Shown: positions 8,048-17,752, numbered from the stretch's first letter. The stretch is 64,000 nucleotides of DNA from Porphyromonas catoniae ATCC 51270 (GCF_000565015.1 NZ_JDFF01000024.1:1-64000); one strand, 5' to 3'. Numbers and translations: made by a program. The notes: generated by a model from the sequence alone, not told the origin.

Positions 8048-11000
8048 TTAGATCCCGACCTGCACACCGAAAGTGATTGAACGCAGAGCTGGTGTTTGAT
8101 AGCTAACGAAGCCTCTAAACTCAGGGTCAACTACCAGCTTTTTATCCTTCCATGTGAGGAGGTTTGCTCCTGATGCATAGAGACGAATTGAGTTAACCCC
8201 CATCTTCTTCACCCAGTTGTTAGGTAGAGTAGCTCCCAGCGTGAGGCTCTTTAGGCGGAGATGATCTGAGGAGAAGAGGAAGCGTGTAGATGAAATGAAC
8301 GTATTTGTAGGGTCAAAGGCTGGTAGCTCAGCATTATCACCAGGTTTCTTCCACATCTTATTGAGGTCATACATCTTTGGGATGGCAAGATTAAGGACTT
8401 CACTGTTACCATCTTTGTGTAGTGCTTCCGCATTATCAAAGATATACCCACCAAGAGAATAACTAAGGTTGAAACTAAGGTCAATGGGCCCCCAAGAGAT
8501 GGTGTTCATAAGCCCTCCAGTGATGACTGGATCGTAAGGCTTATCTATTCGACGGCGAGAGACCTGATTAGGATCTGTTGTTATTGTTCGGTCGAGTGTT
8601 CCTTTGGATGTAAGGGTATTCTTATAGTAGCTTGCCTTCCCAGTGGTAGGGTCTACACCCGCATACTCAGCTATATAATAGCTATTGTATGGATATCCTA
8701 CTTCGTGGACGATACGTCCAGCTACCTCTCTGGTTTGTTTGCCATCATAACGCAGGAGGGTATTCTTGTTGTGGCCGACGGAGAGAGTTGTGTTCCAAGA
8801 GAAATTATCGAGGGTAATGTTCGCAGAGCGTAACTCTAGCTCGAAGCCCGTATTACGCATGCTTCCTAAGTTCTGCAGCTCTGCTGAGAATCCAGTTGTC
8901 CCTGATATATTCTTCTCAATCAGAAGATCTGTAGTTGTGCGTGTATAGTAGTCGAATGAGACTCCAAAGCGGTGTAGGAGCTTGAAGTCCACACCAACGT
9001 TAAGGGATTTATTCTTTTCCCAGGAGAGGTTAGGAGATCCGAGGCTGGACTCTGTTAACCCTGTTCCTCCATTATAGTTGTACCCAAAGCTGTAGGTAGA
9101 TAAGTGATCATAATAGTTGGAGGGAAGTGTACCATTTGCACCATAGGAAACACGAAGGCGAGCATCAGAGAGTACCTTTTCTAGGGGTTTCATGAAGGAC
9201 TCTTTACTTATGTTCCAAGATCCAGAGAGGGACCAGAAGAGACCCCATCGTTTATTAGGTGCAAGGCGAGAGGAACCATCCCAGCGAGCCGAGGCTGCTA
9301 GGATATAGCGGTCAGCGTAATTGTAATCTGCCTTGATAAGGTAAGAGAGCATTCGACTCGAATTCGCTGAGGATGATCCGCTTTTTGTCCCTGCATTCTC
9401 TATCTCTTTCTTTAGGAAAGAGGGATAGTCCAAACCATATAGATAGTTTTCCAGTCGCTGATAGTCCTCTACCTCAAAGCTCATAACTCCGGATAGATTA
9501 TGTTCTCCAAACTGTTTGACGGCAAAGAGTTGGGATTGACTTGTCAACGTATAGTACTCACTATTTGCTCTCTGGAATACCCCATTAGAGGCCTCTCCAT
9601 CTCCTTGGCGGGGATCCCACCAGACAGCTTCCTCTGTGTTGAAGTAATCACAGCTAGCTATCTGTTTTGCCTTCAGCCAAGGGAAGATAGTGAAACTAGC
9701 CTCCAATGTTGGTGTCGCACGGAAAATCTTAGCTTGATTAAAGTTCTTCTCTAGCGCAAAGAGAGGATTGATGTTATTATTACCTTGGAAAGATCGGTTA
9801 TACGAGCCATCAGGGTTACGTGGATAGGTAGATGGGCTAAGAGTAGTGGATACCCCGTAGATAGGGTTTGAGAAGGCTGTGCCATCACTATTCTGGTTTT
9901 GCGTTGTCCTTGCAAAGAGAGCCCTAGCCTTCAGCTCTAGGCGACGATCGGTATGTGAAACGTTGAATGAGCCTGTTAACCGATTAAAGGAGGAGGCTAG
10001 GGAGATCCCCTTTTGGTCGGAGTAGGAGATTGAGGTATAGAACTTCGTATTCTCTGAGCCACCATTGGCACTGAACTCATAGTTTTGTACGCTACCCTTA
10101 CGCAGTAGGATTTTCCTCCAATCTGTGTAGTGACCAGTCCAAGGGACGGCGGTGGAGGGCTCGGTGGTTTTGCGTACCTGTTCTTCTACAAGATCGGGGG
10201 TAGGGTAAAGGAGCTGACCTGTCTGCTTATTCCGGAGCTCTGAGTAGTATTTGCGGTAGCCTGCCTCGATGAGGGTCTTGCGTTCCTCTCCGCTTAGTGT
10301 TGGGCGGTAGTCAATGGCCATGTCTGTACTTCCCCAGTCTGCCTTGAAAGAGTAGTGTGTCCGTCCACTACGACCAGCCTTAGTCGTTATTACGATGACT
10401 CCATTGGCTGCACGAGACCCGTAGAGTGCTGCTGCCCCTGCATCTTTGATGACCGTGATGTTCTCGATGTCATTGGAGTTTAGTGTAGCTAGAGGATTAA
10501 CCCCACCGGAGCTGTAGCTACCAAATTGAGTTGCACTATTCGTGTTTACAGGGACTCCATCAATTACATAGAGAGGATCATTCCCAGCATTGATTGAGCC
10601 AAGACCACGGATACGAACAGTGGAGAAGCTACCAGGCTGTCCTGAGACAGAACTGACATTAAGCCCAGCGATAGCCCCAGTGAGCTTATCTTCAATTGAT
10701 ACGGAGGGAACGTCCTTCATGTGTTTCGTGGAGAGTGTGGTTGCTGCTCCTGTGAAGGCCGATTTCCGTGTCGCTCCATAGCCTGTGATTACAACGGTCT
10801 CTGTTATGCGTTCCTCAGCTTTGAGGATAATATGCATTGGAGAGGAGGAGATTGCAACCTTTTGTGTAGTATAACCGATACTACTGATGGTCAGCGTGCG
10901 TGCTTCTTCGGGGACTTTGAAGGAGAAGTTCCCCTTGACATCTGTAAGGACTCCTATAGAGGGAAAGTCTGTACATACGACACTCGCAGCAATGACTGGC

Positions 11001-11113
11001 TCTTTGTCTGCCGACGAAATCACCGTGCCAGAGATGGTGATCTGCTTCTTTTGTGCCCATGTGACCCCTATCGTTAGGAAGAGGAGAAGTAGGGCAAGTG
11101 TTCTTTTTCTCAT
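8048..11113 (-). CDS. SusC/RagA-family TonB-linked outer-membrane transporter
   Basis: 1021 residues: signal peptide ending TWA, a carboxypeptidase-like regulatory domain at about 25-105 (ISGTVISSADKEPV..., FSFKVPE...), a TonB-box-like ETVVITGYG near 108-116, the plug (VSIEDKLTGAIAGLNV; IRIRGLGS-type segment; DPLYVIDGVPVN near 180; AALYGSRAANGVIVITTK near 230) and a large beta-barrel ending in a hydrophobic strand (ITFGVQVGI). It imports a bulky ligand across the outer membrane using TonB energy, with the SusD-type lipoprotein as lid. Transcription starts at a well-formed promoter about 190 bases upstream, giving an unusually long leader that might carry control. Confidence 0.95.
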   Translation of the reverse strand: MRKRTLALLLLFLTIGVTWAQKKQITISGTVISSADKEPVIAASVVCTDFPSIGVLTDVKGNFSFKVPEEARTLTISSIGYTTQKVAISSSPMHIILKAEERITETVVITGYGATRKSAFTGAATTLSTKHMKDVPSVSIEDKLTGAIAGLNVSSVSGQPGSFSTVRIRGLGSINAGNDPLYVIDGVPVNTNSATQFGSYSSGGVNPLATLNSNDIENITVIKDAGAAALYGSRAANGVIVITTKAGRSGRTHYSFKADWGSTDMAIDYRPTLSGEERKTLIEAGYRKYYSELRNKQTGQLLYPTPDLVEEQVRKTTEPSTAVPWTGHYTDWRKILLRKGSVQNYEFSANGGSENTKFYTSISYSDQKGISLASSFNRLTGSFNVSHTDRRLELKARALFARTTQNQNSDGTAFSNPIYGVSTTLSPSTYPRNPDGSYNRSFQGNNNINPLFALEKNFNQAKIFRATPTLEASFTIFPWLKAKQIASCDYFNTEEAVWWDPRQGDGEASNGVFQRANSEYYTLTSQSQLFAVKQFGEHNLSGVMSFEVEDYQRLENYLYGLDYPSFLKKEIENAGTKSGSSSANSSRMLSYLIKADYNYADRYILAASARWDGSSRLAPNKRWGLFWSLSGSWNISKESFMKPLEKVLSDARLRVSYGANGTLPSNYYDHLSTYSFGYNYNGGTGLTESSLGSPNLSWEKNKSLNVGVDFKLLHRFGVSFDYYTRTTTDLLIEKNISGTTGFSAELQNLGSMRNTGFELELRSANITLDNFSWNTTLSVGHNKNTLLRYDGKQTREVAGRIVHEVGYPYNSYYIAEYAGVDPTTGKASYYKNTLTSKGTLDRTITTDPNQVSRRRIDKPYDPVITGGLMNTISWGPIDLSFNLSYSLGGYIFDNAEALHKDGNSEVLNLAIPKMYDLNKMWKKPGDNAELPAFDPTNTFISSTRFLFSSDHLRLKSLTLGATLPNNWVKKMGVNSIRLYASGANLLTWKDKKLVVDPEFRGFVSYQTPALRSITFGVQVGI

Positions 11114-11304
11114 GAGAGTAGTCGTTAGTTAGTGTTTGATACGTATTTAATTTTACATCTATTACGGTGTACTTTAGTCTTTGTTATGCACGTTTTCTTG
11201 CCCTGCAGTTGATAGACTCTCCAGAGTGCAACTTGGATAAGATACAGAATGTCTCTCTATACTTATCAGTCGAGACAGCAAGGAGTCTTATATCCTCTCA
11301 TAAA

Positions 11305-11335
11305 CAAAAGTAGGCACTTTTGTTTCCGAAACAAA
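11305..11335 (-). promoter_or_regulatory. Promoter of the SusC/SusD operon, with a palindrome across the -33 box
   Basis: The minus strand reads TTTG (11335-11332), 19 bases, then TACTTTTG (11312-11305), a perfect Bacteroidota -33/-7 arrangement. A palindrome with 9-base arms, CTTTTGTTT-CCG-AAACAAAAG, at 11317-11337 spans the spacer and the -33 box and could be an operator. The transcript leader would be about 185 bases. Confidence 0.65.
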
Positions 11336-11337
11336 AG

Positions 11338-11586
11338 AATTGATTAAATAAATTAATTTAAGAGGTGAAATAGTTTGATATCAGCTGTTTAAATGGTTTG
11401 TTTTAGTCTTGTTGTATTTATCCCTAGCTCTAATTCATACTACCATGTCCCCTGTTGTGTACAGAAGGTGTATAAATATGCTATAGTGTTCTTTGTCTCC
11501 TCAATACCAGATTCAGTTCCCCTCTATGGTCTTTTGTAACGTGCGGATTACTAATGATATAGTATTTGATAATAAGAGGCCTTAAA
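11338..11586. other. Intergenic, no gene seen
   Basis: AT-rich upstream region of the SusC promoter, without a coding frame or a repeat that I can support. Confidence 0.4.
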
Positions 11587-11693
11587 GAGTTATGGTAACT
11601 TACTAAAACGAGTTACCATAACTTGTCGTAGAGAGTTACCACAACTCTTCTCAGCGAGTTGCCATAACTCTGTGTGACGAGTTACTATAACTC
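11587..11693. repeat. Palindrome array A2 (five units, 23-bp pitch)
   Basis: Type-A cores start at 11587, 11610, 11633, 11656 and 11679, each step exactly 23. Centres TGG, CCA, CCA, CCA and CTA. Spacers ACTAAAAC, GTCGTAGA, TTCTCAGC, TGTGTGAC. It lies 190 bases past the ABC permease stop and 250 bases upstream of the SusC promoter. Confidence 0.95.
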
Positions 11694-11883
11694 GTGGAGA
11701 GGACTTTATCTTCCGTCTTAACCCTCTATTTATTAGCTTATTAATTTATTTTCTTTTGGGTATAAATGCCCTTTCTTTCTCCCCTGTATCATCGAGAGGA
11801 AAGGCCAAGTAAATAAGGGTCTATGGAAGAATGTTAAGGTTTGTATCTCTGCTATAAGAGAGGATAACAGAGGGTACAGGGGA

Positions 11884-12639
11884 CTATTTGCCTCGATGGA
11901 GAGAGGGACAGAGTGAGACCTCGGCAAGGTCAATGAGGATAAAGAGTAGGACACCGATGAGGCTCAGTAGCACGACGCCTGCATACATGTCGAGGTAACT
12001 AATCCGCATCCAAGCATCCGTGATGTAATAGCCTAATCCAAGTGTCGTCCCATACGTCTCTGTGACAAAAAGTATCGAAATCGCCGTACCGATGGCAACC
12101 CTTAGAGCGGAGAGGAAGGCCGGTAAGACGGCAGGGATGAGTACGTGACGTAGTATTCCCGCAGTGCTCGCTCCCAGTGATTGTGCGAGCATAAAATGCT
12201 CCCTAGGGACCGTCAGCAATGCGTCACGCATCGAGACTGCTAGTTGGAAAAGGATGATAAGTACAATCATCACAACTTTTGTCCCTTCCCCAAGCCCTCC
12301 AATCAGCATCACGATGGGAAGCAGGGCCAGCTTAGGAATTGGGTAAGAGAAATAGATGAAGGTGGAGAAGACTTTCCCTAGGCGCGGTGCTAGAATCACA
12401 GTGAGGGCTATTCCCCAAGCAAGGATGGTTGCAATAAGTATTCCCCAAGCTATTCGCTCTAGGCTTGCTGTTGCATGGAGCAGTAGGTCACTCCAGTCCA
12501 TCCCAACGAGGTGTTGATATACCAACCAAGGTGCAGGTAAGACCTCAGTGCGAAGTAGCACATAGCCCAGTAGCCAGATGAGGTGCAGGAGTAGAGCACC
12601 AAGTAGGAGCTGTAGGAGGTGATTACTGAAGCGTTTCAT
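11884..12639 (-). CDS. ABC importer permease (SsuC/TauC/ThiX type)
   Basis: 251 residues from the ATG at 12639 (an upstream ATG at 12669 would extend it deeper into the ATPase gene). About six hydrophobic helices, with the cytoplasmic coupling loop SLGASTAGILRHVLIPAVLPAFLSALR near 165-190, the EAA-type motif of binding-protein-dependent permeases. The family imports sulfonates, nitrate, taurine or thiamine precursors. It overlaps the ATPase gene by 17 bases and follows the binding-protein gene, forming a complete importer. Substrate is unassigned; the thiamine locus elsewhere in the window makes a pyrimidine precursor one idea, but nothing in the sequence proves it. Confidence 0.85.
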   Translation of the reverse strand: MKRFSNHLLQLLLGALLLHLIWLLGYVLLRTEVLPAPWLVYQHLVGMDWSDLLLHATASLERIAWGILIATILAWGIALTVILAPRLGKVFSTFIYFSYPIPKLALLPIVMLIGGLGEGTKVVMIVLIILFQLAVSMRDALLTVPREHFMLAQSLGASTAGILRHVLIPAVLPAFLSALRVAIGTAISILFVTETYGTTLGLGYYITDAWMRISYLDMYAGVVLLSLIGVLLFILIDLAEVSLCPSLHRGK

Positions 12640-13336
12640 TGAGATATAGTAGTCGAGACTCCAGTTCATCTCGCTGGGGATACCGCAAATCAGCGAGTAA
12701 CTCTCCCTGGCTGATTAGGAGCGTCCGAGAGGAGAGAGCTACAGCTTCGGCTGGACTATGTGTGACGACAAGAGTCGGAGTGGGGTAGCTCTCCCAGAGC
12801 TTGAGAAACAGAGTGCGGCAACGCTCAGCTGTGGCAATATCTAGAGCAGAGAAGGCTTCATCGAGCAATATCAGGTCTGGCTGCATGATGAAAGCTCGTG
12901 CAAGGGCGACACGTTGTCGCTGTCCGCCACTAAGTTCGGCAGGATACCGGTCTAGGAGTGGAGCGATGTCAAGGGTTTGGATGATAGAGTTCTGGAGTTC
13001 CTCCGAGACAATCCGCTTGCCGAGGGCTTGGGGAAGTAGAATATTTGCTTTGACCTTTTTCCAAGGGAGTAGTCCGTACTGCTGTGGGACAAGGGCAATC
13101 TGATGTGCCCGAGGATTAAGAGGTCTTTCGCCTAGGATTATAGTCCCAGAGCTAGGGGATAAGATGCCAGAGAGGCAGTGCAGGAGGGTGGACTTCCCAC
13201 CACCAGAGGGCCCAATAATCGAGGTGATTTCCTCTCCGAGAGTAAAGGAAATACCAGCAAGCACGGTATGTAGACCTTGCTTGCTGGTATACCCAGCCGA
13301 GAGGTGTTGGACCTTTAGCTCTGTAGGAAAACTCAT
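12623..13336 (-). CDS. ABC importer ATPase (SsuB/TauB/ThiZ type)
   Basis: 237 residues from the ATG at 13336, one base past the binding-protein stop; a longer frame exists but runs into that gene. Walker A GPSGGGKST near 45, Q-loop LVPQQYGLLPWKKV, signature LSGGQRQRVALARA near 135, Walker B LILLDEAFSALD near 160 and the switch VVTHSPAEAVALS near 190 are all intact. It powers uptake through the adjacent permease. Gene order pheS-nth-binding protein-ATPase-permease suggests one long transcript. Confidence 0.9.
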   Translation of the reverse strand: MSFPTELKVQHLSAGYTSKQGLHTVLAGISFTLGEEITSIIGPSGGGKSTLLHCLSGILSPSSGTIILGERPLNPRAHQIALVPQQYGLLPWKKVKANILLPQALGKRIVSEELQNSIIQTLDIAPLLDRYPAELSGGQRQRVALARAFIMQPDLILLDEAFSALDIATAERCRTLFLKLWESYPTPTLVVTHSPAEAVALSSRTLLISQGELLADLRYPQRDELESRLLYLNETLQ

Positions 13337-13337
13337 G

Positions 13338-14291
13338 TTAGTTATCCTGAATGAGCGGGCGGATGAGTCCCTCTGCGTTATAGTCCGTAGGCACAAGCCC
13401 CTTACCTTTCATCCACGTGAGGATGGGTTGGAGGTCTTCAGTGCGAGGAAGGGTAGCCTTCGTATAAGAGGGTAGAGGAATGGCAGATGCAACTTCAGGC
13501 GAGATGCCGAGTAGCCCCTGTAACACTCCGATCCACTCCTTGCGAGGATGAGTGCAGATGTAGTCCACGGCCTTATCATAGCCCATGAGGAAGGAGCGTA
13601 GAGCTGCTTCTTTCTTGGTCGCTTTGGATAGGAATAGGAGGCCGGTGATGTTACTTGTTAGCCCTTGGGGCAAGTCTATTGCACTAAGCCCCTTAGCAAC
13701 TCCTATAGAAGCGAAGGGCTCTGGTAGGATAGCTCCATCTAAATCTCCAGAGCGAAGCATCTCGAGGCGTATCGGGACGGCTTGCACCTCTACTCTGGTG
13801 TAGGGGAAGGGGTGGTTACCCTCTACAAGTGTCTTCTCCGTAGCGTACTCAATGAGGGTATTGGACGAGAGTCCCACATGATGCCCCCGTAGGTCACTGA
13901 TCTTGGCCAGCGGAGTACTGCGCCCTAAGACGAGGCGAAACATCCCTTGACAGGCTATGGGGAGGAGAACATCTGTTCCCTTGCTATGCAAGAGCATGGC
14001 ACCCATGTAATCTGTTACAGATGCATCCACCGCGCCAGTTTGTAATGCGGCATCTCGCTCCATAGGAGAGGCGAAGTGTACGAGTTTGATGGGCTGAGAA
14101 AAAAATCCCTTCTGCTCGGCAACTGCTATGGGAAGATAGTCAACAGAAGGCATCACTCCTATAACGAGTGCAGTACTGTCGCTAAGAGTAGTTTGACTTT
14201 TCTTTTTGCAGGAGTGGACGACAAAACCTACCAGACCTAGTGATAGGATACAAAGACAAGCGATGGTACTTGCCCTGCGCTTACGCTTCAT
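13338..14291 (-). CDS. ABC importer substrate-binding lipoprotein (NMT1/SsuA-like)
   Basis: 317 residues from the ATG at 14291; a longer frame to 14345 overlaps nth and lacks a signal. A hydrophobic segment with lipobox VVHSC near residue 30 anchors it. The domain has the NMT1/SsuA pattern: VIGVMPSVDYLPIAVAEQKGFF near 50-70, VDASVTDYMGAMLLHSKG near 95-115, LRGHHVGLSSNTLIEYATEKTL near 150 and DLDGAILPEPFASIGVAKG near 200. Proteins of this fold bind sulfonates, nitrate, riboflavin or thiamine pyrimidine. It delivers its ligand to the permease/ATPase encoded immediately downstream. Confidence 0.85.
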   Translation of the reverse strand: MKRKRRASTIACLCILSLGLVGFVVHSCKKKSQTTLSDSTALVIGVMPSVDYLPIAVAEQKGFFSQPIKLVHFASPMERDAALQTGAVDASVTDYMGAMLLHSKGTDVLLPIACQGMFRLVLGRSTPLAKISDLRGHHVGLSSNTLIEYATEKTLVEGNHPFPYTRVEVQAVPIRLEMLRSGDLDGAILPEPFASIGVAKGLSAIDLPQGLTSNITGLLFLSKATKKEAALRSFLMGYDKAVDYICTHPRKEWIGVLQGLLGISPEVASAIPLPSYTKATLPRTEDLQPILTWMKGKGLVPTDYNAEGLIRPLIQDN

Positions 14292-14304
14292 AAATATGTA
14301 GGGG

Positions 14305-14967
14305 CTATTTGGTCTCTTTCTTGCTCCTGCGCTGCTGAGCTGCATAGTAACGACAGTAAGGTGCTAACCCACATTCCGAGCAATGAGGCTTGCGAGCTAC
14401 ACAGACGTATCGCCCATGGAGGATGAGCCAATGATGTGCTTTAGGAATGAGAGATTCTGGGATGTATCTGACGAGTGTTAGCTCTGTCTCTAGAGGAGTC
14501 TTGGAGTTGGTTGTGAGTCCGATTCTATTGGCAACTCGGAAGACATGTGTATCAACGGCCATCGTGGGTCTACCATAGATAACAGATGCAATGACATTGG
14601 CTGTCTTTCGCCCGACACCAGGGAGTTTCATTAGCTCCTCTCGGGACTCTGGTACCTCACCACAGAAATGCTCAACGAGGAGCTTCGATGTGGCAACGAG
14701 GTATTTTGCCTTAGCATTGGGGTAGCTCACACTACGGATAAGCTCAAAGATATCCTCCACCTCGGCACGAGCCATTACCTCTGCTGTTGGGTACTGTTTG
14801 AAGAGACGAGGTGTGATTAGATTTACCCGCTTGTCGGTGCATTGTGCGGAGAGAATGACTGCTACGAGTAGCTCGAACGGAGATTCGTAATGTAGCTCCG
14901 TTTCAGCAACTGGCATGTGCTCTTCAAACCAAGAGATGACAGCCTCGTAGCGTTCTTTTCTGGTCAC
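14305..14967 (-). CDS. nth: Endonuclease III
   Basis: 220 residues, full length. The helix-hairpin-helix LPGVGRKTANVIA at 115-127 carries catalytic Lys121, Asp139 lies in MAVDTHVFRVANRIG, and a [4Fe-4S] cluster loop has Cys189, 196, 199 and 205 (C-x6-C-x2-C-x5-C). It removes oxidised pyrimidines and cleaves the abasic site in base-excision repair. It lies 30 bases after pheS and 14 bases before the ABC binding-protein gene, so it is the second gene of that run. Confidence 0.97.
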   Translation of the reverse strand: MTRKERYEAVISWFEEHMPVAETELHYESPFELLVAVILSAQCTDKRVNLITPRLFKQYPTAEVMARAEVEDIFELIRSVSYPNAKAKYLVATSKLLVEHFCGEVPESREELMKLPGVGRKTANVIASVIYGRPTMAVDTHVFRVANRIGLTTNSKTPLETELTLVRYIPESLIPKAHHWLILHGRYVCVARKPHCSECGLAPYCRYYAAQQRRSKKETK

Positions 14968-14996
14968 GTGCTTAAGTGGCTTGATGCAGGATGAAC

Positions 14997-16016
14997 TTAC
15001 ATTGTACCTTGGAATTGCTCCAAGAAACGTATGTCATTTTCAGAGAAGAGACGTAGGTCACTCACCCGATACTTTAGGTTTGTGATACGCTCTACCCCCA
15101 TACCAAGTGCGTAGCCAGTGTACTTACGGCTGTCGATTCCGCAGTTGTCTAAGACGTTGGGGTCTACCATACCACAGCCCAAGATCTCCACCCATCCTGT
15201 GTGCTTACAGAAGTTACAGCCCTTGCCTCCGCATATATTACATGAAATATCCATCTCTGCGGAAGGCTCAGTGAAGGGGAAGTATGATGGGCGAAGACGG
15301 ATTTTGGTGTCTCTTCCAAACATCTCTTGGGCAAAATAAAGGAGTACCTGCTTGAGGTCGGCAAAAGAGACCCCTTCGTCTACGTATAGTGCTTCTACCT
15401 GATGGAAGAAGCAATGTGCACGATAGGATATGGCCTCATTGCGGTACACTCTGCCTGGACATATAATGCGTATCGGGGGCTTGGTGCCAAGCATCGCTCT
15501 AGTCTGTACCGATGAAGTGTGGGTGCGAAGTAGTGTACTCGGGGTATTCCGAACGAAAAAGGTATCCTGCATATCTCGGGCAGGATGATCATCAGCGAAG
15601 TTAAGGAGAGAGAAAACGTGTTCATCATCCTCGACCTCGGGGCCCTCAGCAATAGAGAAGCCTAGGCGTGCAAAGATAGAGGTGATCTCTTGCTGTACGA
15701 GCGTGAGAGGATGACGTGTACCTAGCCTGATCGGGTAGGGGCTACGCGTCCAGTCTATTTCCTCAGCAGTCTGACCACTTGATGTGAGAGCATCTCTTAG
15801 GGAGTTAATCTTAGCAATCGTTGCCTCCTTGAGTTGGTTGAGCTGTTGCCCTACCAAACGTTTCTCTTCGTTTGGTACGGTTTTAAACTCGTCGAAGAGC
15901 TGAGCGATTAGCCCTTTCTTGCTGATGTATTTGATACGAAGATCCTCTACCTCTTCAAGGGTTTGTGCCGAGAGTGCTTGGACATCTTCGTGTAGCTTTT
16001 GTATCCTTTCTTGCAT
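14997..16016 (-). CDS. pheS: Phenylalanyl-tRNA synthetase alpha subunit
   Basis: 339 residues. An N-terminal coiled coil (1-85) precedes the class II core: HPLTLVQQEITSIFARLGF near 105, FHQVEALYVDEG near 205 (motif 2 region), SYFPFTEPSAEMDIS near 245 and GYALGMGVERITNLKY near 300 (motif 3). A Cys-rich insert C-x2-C-x4-C-x2-C follows motif SAEMDIS near 255-266, seen in many bacterial PheS outside the E. coli type. It charges tRNA-Phe with PheT, which is not in this window. Confidence 0.97.
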   Translation of the reverse strand: MQERIQKLHEDVQALSAQTLEEVEDLRIKYISKKGLIAQLFDEFKTVPNEEKRLVGQQLNQLKEATIAKINSLRDALTSSGQTAEEIDWTRSPYPIRLGTRHPLTLVQQEITSIFARLGFSIAEGPEVEDDEHVFSLLNFADDHPARDMQDTFFVRNTPSTLLRTHTSSVQTRAMLGTKPPIRIICPGRVYRNEAISYRAHCFFHQVEALYVDEGVSFADLKQVLLYFAQEMFGRDTKIRLRPSYFPFTEPSAEMDISCNICGGKGCNFCKHTGWVEILGCGMVDPNVLDNCGIDSRKYTGYALGMGVERITNLKYRVSDLRLFSENDIRFLEQFQGTM

Positions 16017-16116
16017 GAGCTTCTTGCGTTGTTTGGGGGTGTAAAGTTAGCGAATTGCTCCCAGTTTGCCTCTGATCTGTCTCTGTAGGAGAGAGGGGAA
16101 CCGTGTGCGTGCTTGT

Positions 16117-16578
16117 CTAACGCTTCATGGCACGATCCATCTCTCGCCTGTCGTCTTTCTCTCTTAGGGAAGCTCGCTTGTCGTAGAGTTTCTTACCGCG
16201 AGCTGGAGCAATGACTATTTTAGCTAACCCTCGCTCGTTGATGAAAATCTTGGTTGGGATGATAGTTACCCCTGGGGTCTGGACGTAGTCAAGGAGCTTG
16301 CGTAGTTCCTTGCGGTTGAGCAGGAGCTTACGGTCGCGTCGTGCTACATGATTATTGTACGAGCCATAGAAGTACTCACTGATGTTTGCATTCTTTAGCC
16401 AAAGCTCTCCATTATGGAAGTAGCAGTAGGCATCAACGAGGCTGGCCTTACCGAGTCGTAGCGACTTGATCTCTGTCCCCACTAGGACAAGCCCTGCCGT
16501 ATAGGTGTCGAGTAGCTCATAGTCGAAGGTCGCTCGTTTGTTAGGGATTAAAACGCCCTTCTGTATCTTTTGTTTCAT
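16117..16578 (-). CDS. smpB: SsrA-binding protein
   Basis: 153 residues, full length. Hallmarks are [29 protein letters not shown] at the N-terminus (OB fold), the [14 protein letters not shown] segment near 65, and the basic C-terminal tail [25 protein letters not shown] that enters the ribosome decoding centre. With tmRNA it rescues stalled ribosomes. The tmRNA gene itself is not in the window. It lies 12 bases after the LptF/G-type gene. Confidence 0.97.
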   Translation of the reverse strand: MKQKIQKGVLIPNKRATFDYELLDTYTAGLVLVGTEIKSLRLGKASLVDAYCYFHNGELWLKNANISEYFYGSYNNHVARRDRKLLLNRKELRKLLDYVQTPGVTIIPTKIFINERGLAKIVIAPARGKKLYDKRASLREKDDRREMDRAMKR

Positions 16579-16590
16579 CGTAGATGTACG

Positions 16591-17745
16591 TTATTGTGGA
16601 GCCTTGCGCCAGAGGAGGGATGCGATGAGCACAAAGGAGATGTTGGGAAGCCATGCAGCTAGCCAAGGAGCCATCATGCCTACATTGGAGAACTGTGCTG
16701 TGACTGTTGTAGCCACGATGTAGCCCAAGCAGAGTGCAAAGCCTATGACGAGGTTAATACCCAGTCCATTCTTCATCTTCTTTGAGGAGAGGACAGCTCC
16801 GATGAAGGTTAGTATGAAGGCAGAGAAAATAGCTGCATAGCGTTTATGTAGCTCTATCTGGAAGAGCTTCGTATTGCTTGCCCCACGCTCCTTCTGTCGA
16901 GCTATATAGCTATCTAGTTGATCGTTACGCATCTTCTCTACATCCTTCTCGTTGACTAGAAAATCGGAGGGCCTAATGCGTAGGTTTGTGTCGAGATCGT
17001 AGCCCACGGTGTCGGTTGCCTTCAGTCCTGCAAAGCGACGTATATGGAAGTCGCGGAGGTGCCATCTGTCGAGCGTGTCATAGTGAGCCTCGTCAGAGGT
17101 CATGCGGGCTACGAGAGACCGCCCCTTAAACCTATCCACGGCCATAGAATAGGCTACTTTACTCTGGCTCTCATACTCCTTGATATACAGATAGACATCC
17201 TTCTCGATAGCGATCTGGATGTTTGATGTGTACTTCTCTGTCTTTGACCTGAGGTATGCATCTTCAAATGCCAGACGCACCCTGTTGCCTGACGGGATGA
17301 TGAAGCCGTTGAGCAGGTAGGTTACCAAGGCGATGATACCAGCTGCTACCATATAGGGACGTAGCAGACGGCGGAAGCTCATTCCACTGGCGAGCATCGC
17401 CACGATCTCGGTATTGGCCGCTAGGTTTGATGTGAAGAAGATGACCGAGATGAAGACAAAGAGTGGGCTGAACATATTCGCATAGTAGGGAATAAAGTTC
17501 AGGTAGTAGTGGAATAGAATCTTGGAGAAAGGGACCTCGGGCTTCAGGAAGTCCGAAATCTTAGCATTCACATCGAAGACGACAGCGATCGAGAGAATGA
17601 GGATAATAGAGAAGATAAACGTCGAGAGGAAGGTGCGTATGATGTACCGATCCACTCGCCCGAGCCAGGGGCGGTAGGGCTTGTGAAGCTCTACCTGTGG
17701 CTCGCCTTGTGGCTTCTTCTCTTCCTCTTGCTGTGTAGTGTCCAT
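16591..17745 (-). CDS. LptF/LptG-family lipopolysaccharide export permease
   Basis: 384 residues from the ATG at 17745, seven bases after the tgt stop; an in-frame extension to 17826 lies inside tgt and is not used. Three N-terminal membrane helices (RYIIRTFLSTFIFSIILILS near 35; FIPYYANMFSPLFVFISVIFF near 85), a periplasmic beta-jellyroll (about 150-270) and three C-terminal helices (AIFSAFILTFIGAVLSSKKM near 310). LptF/LptG pair with LptB to extract LPS from the inner membrane toward LptC/A. Which of the two this is cannot be decided here; Bacteroidota often carry a single-type or unlinked pair. Confidence 0.85.
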   Translation of the reverse strand: MDTTQQEEEKKPQGEPQVELHKPYRPWLGRVDRYIIRTFLSTFIFSIILILSIAVVFDVNAKISDFLKPEVPFSKILFHYYLNFIPYYANMFSPLFVFISVIFFTSNLAANTEIVAMLASGMSFRRLLRPYMVAAGIIALVTYLLNGFIIPSGNRVRLAFEDAYLRSKTEKYTSNIQIAIEKDVYLYIKEYESQSKVAYSMAVDRFKGRSLVARMTSDEAHYDTLDRWHLRDFHIRRFAGLKATDTVGYDLDTNLRIRPSDFLVNEKDVEKMRNDQLDSYIARQKERGASNTKLFQIELHKRYAAIFSAFILTFIGAVLSSKKMKNGLGINLVIGFALCLGYIVATTVTAQFSNVGMMAPWLAAWLPNISFVLIASLLWRKAPQ

Positions 17746-17752
17746 ACTTCCC

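Noticed and set aside
16117-16578. tmRNA gene next to smpB
   Set aside because: No tmRNA-like ends or tag-coding region are visible in the flanking gaps, which are too short.
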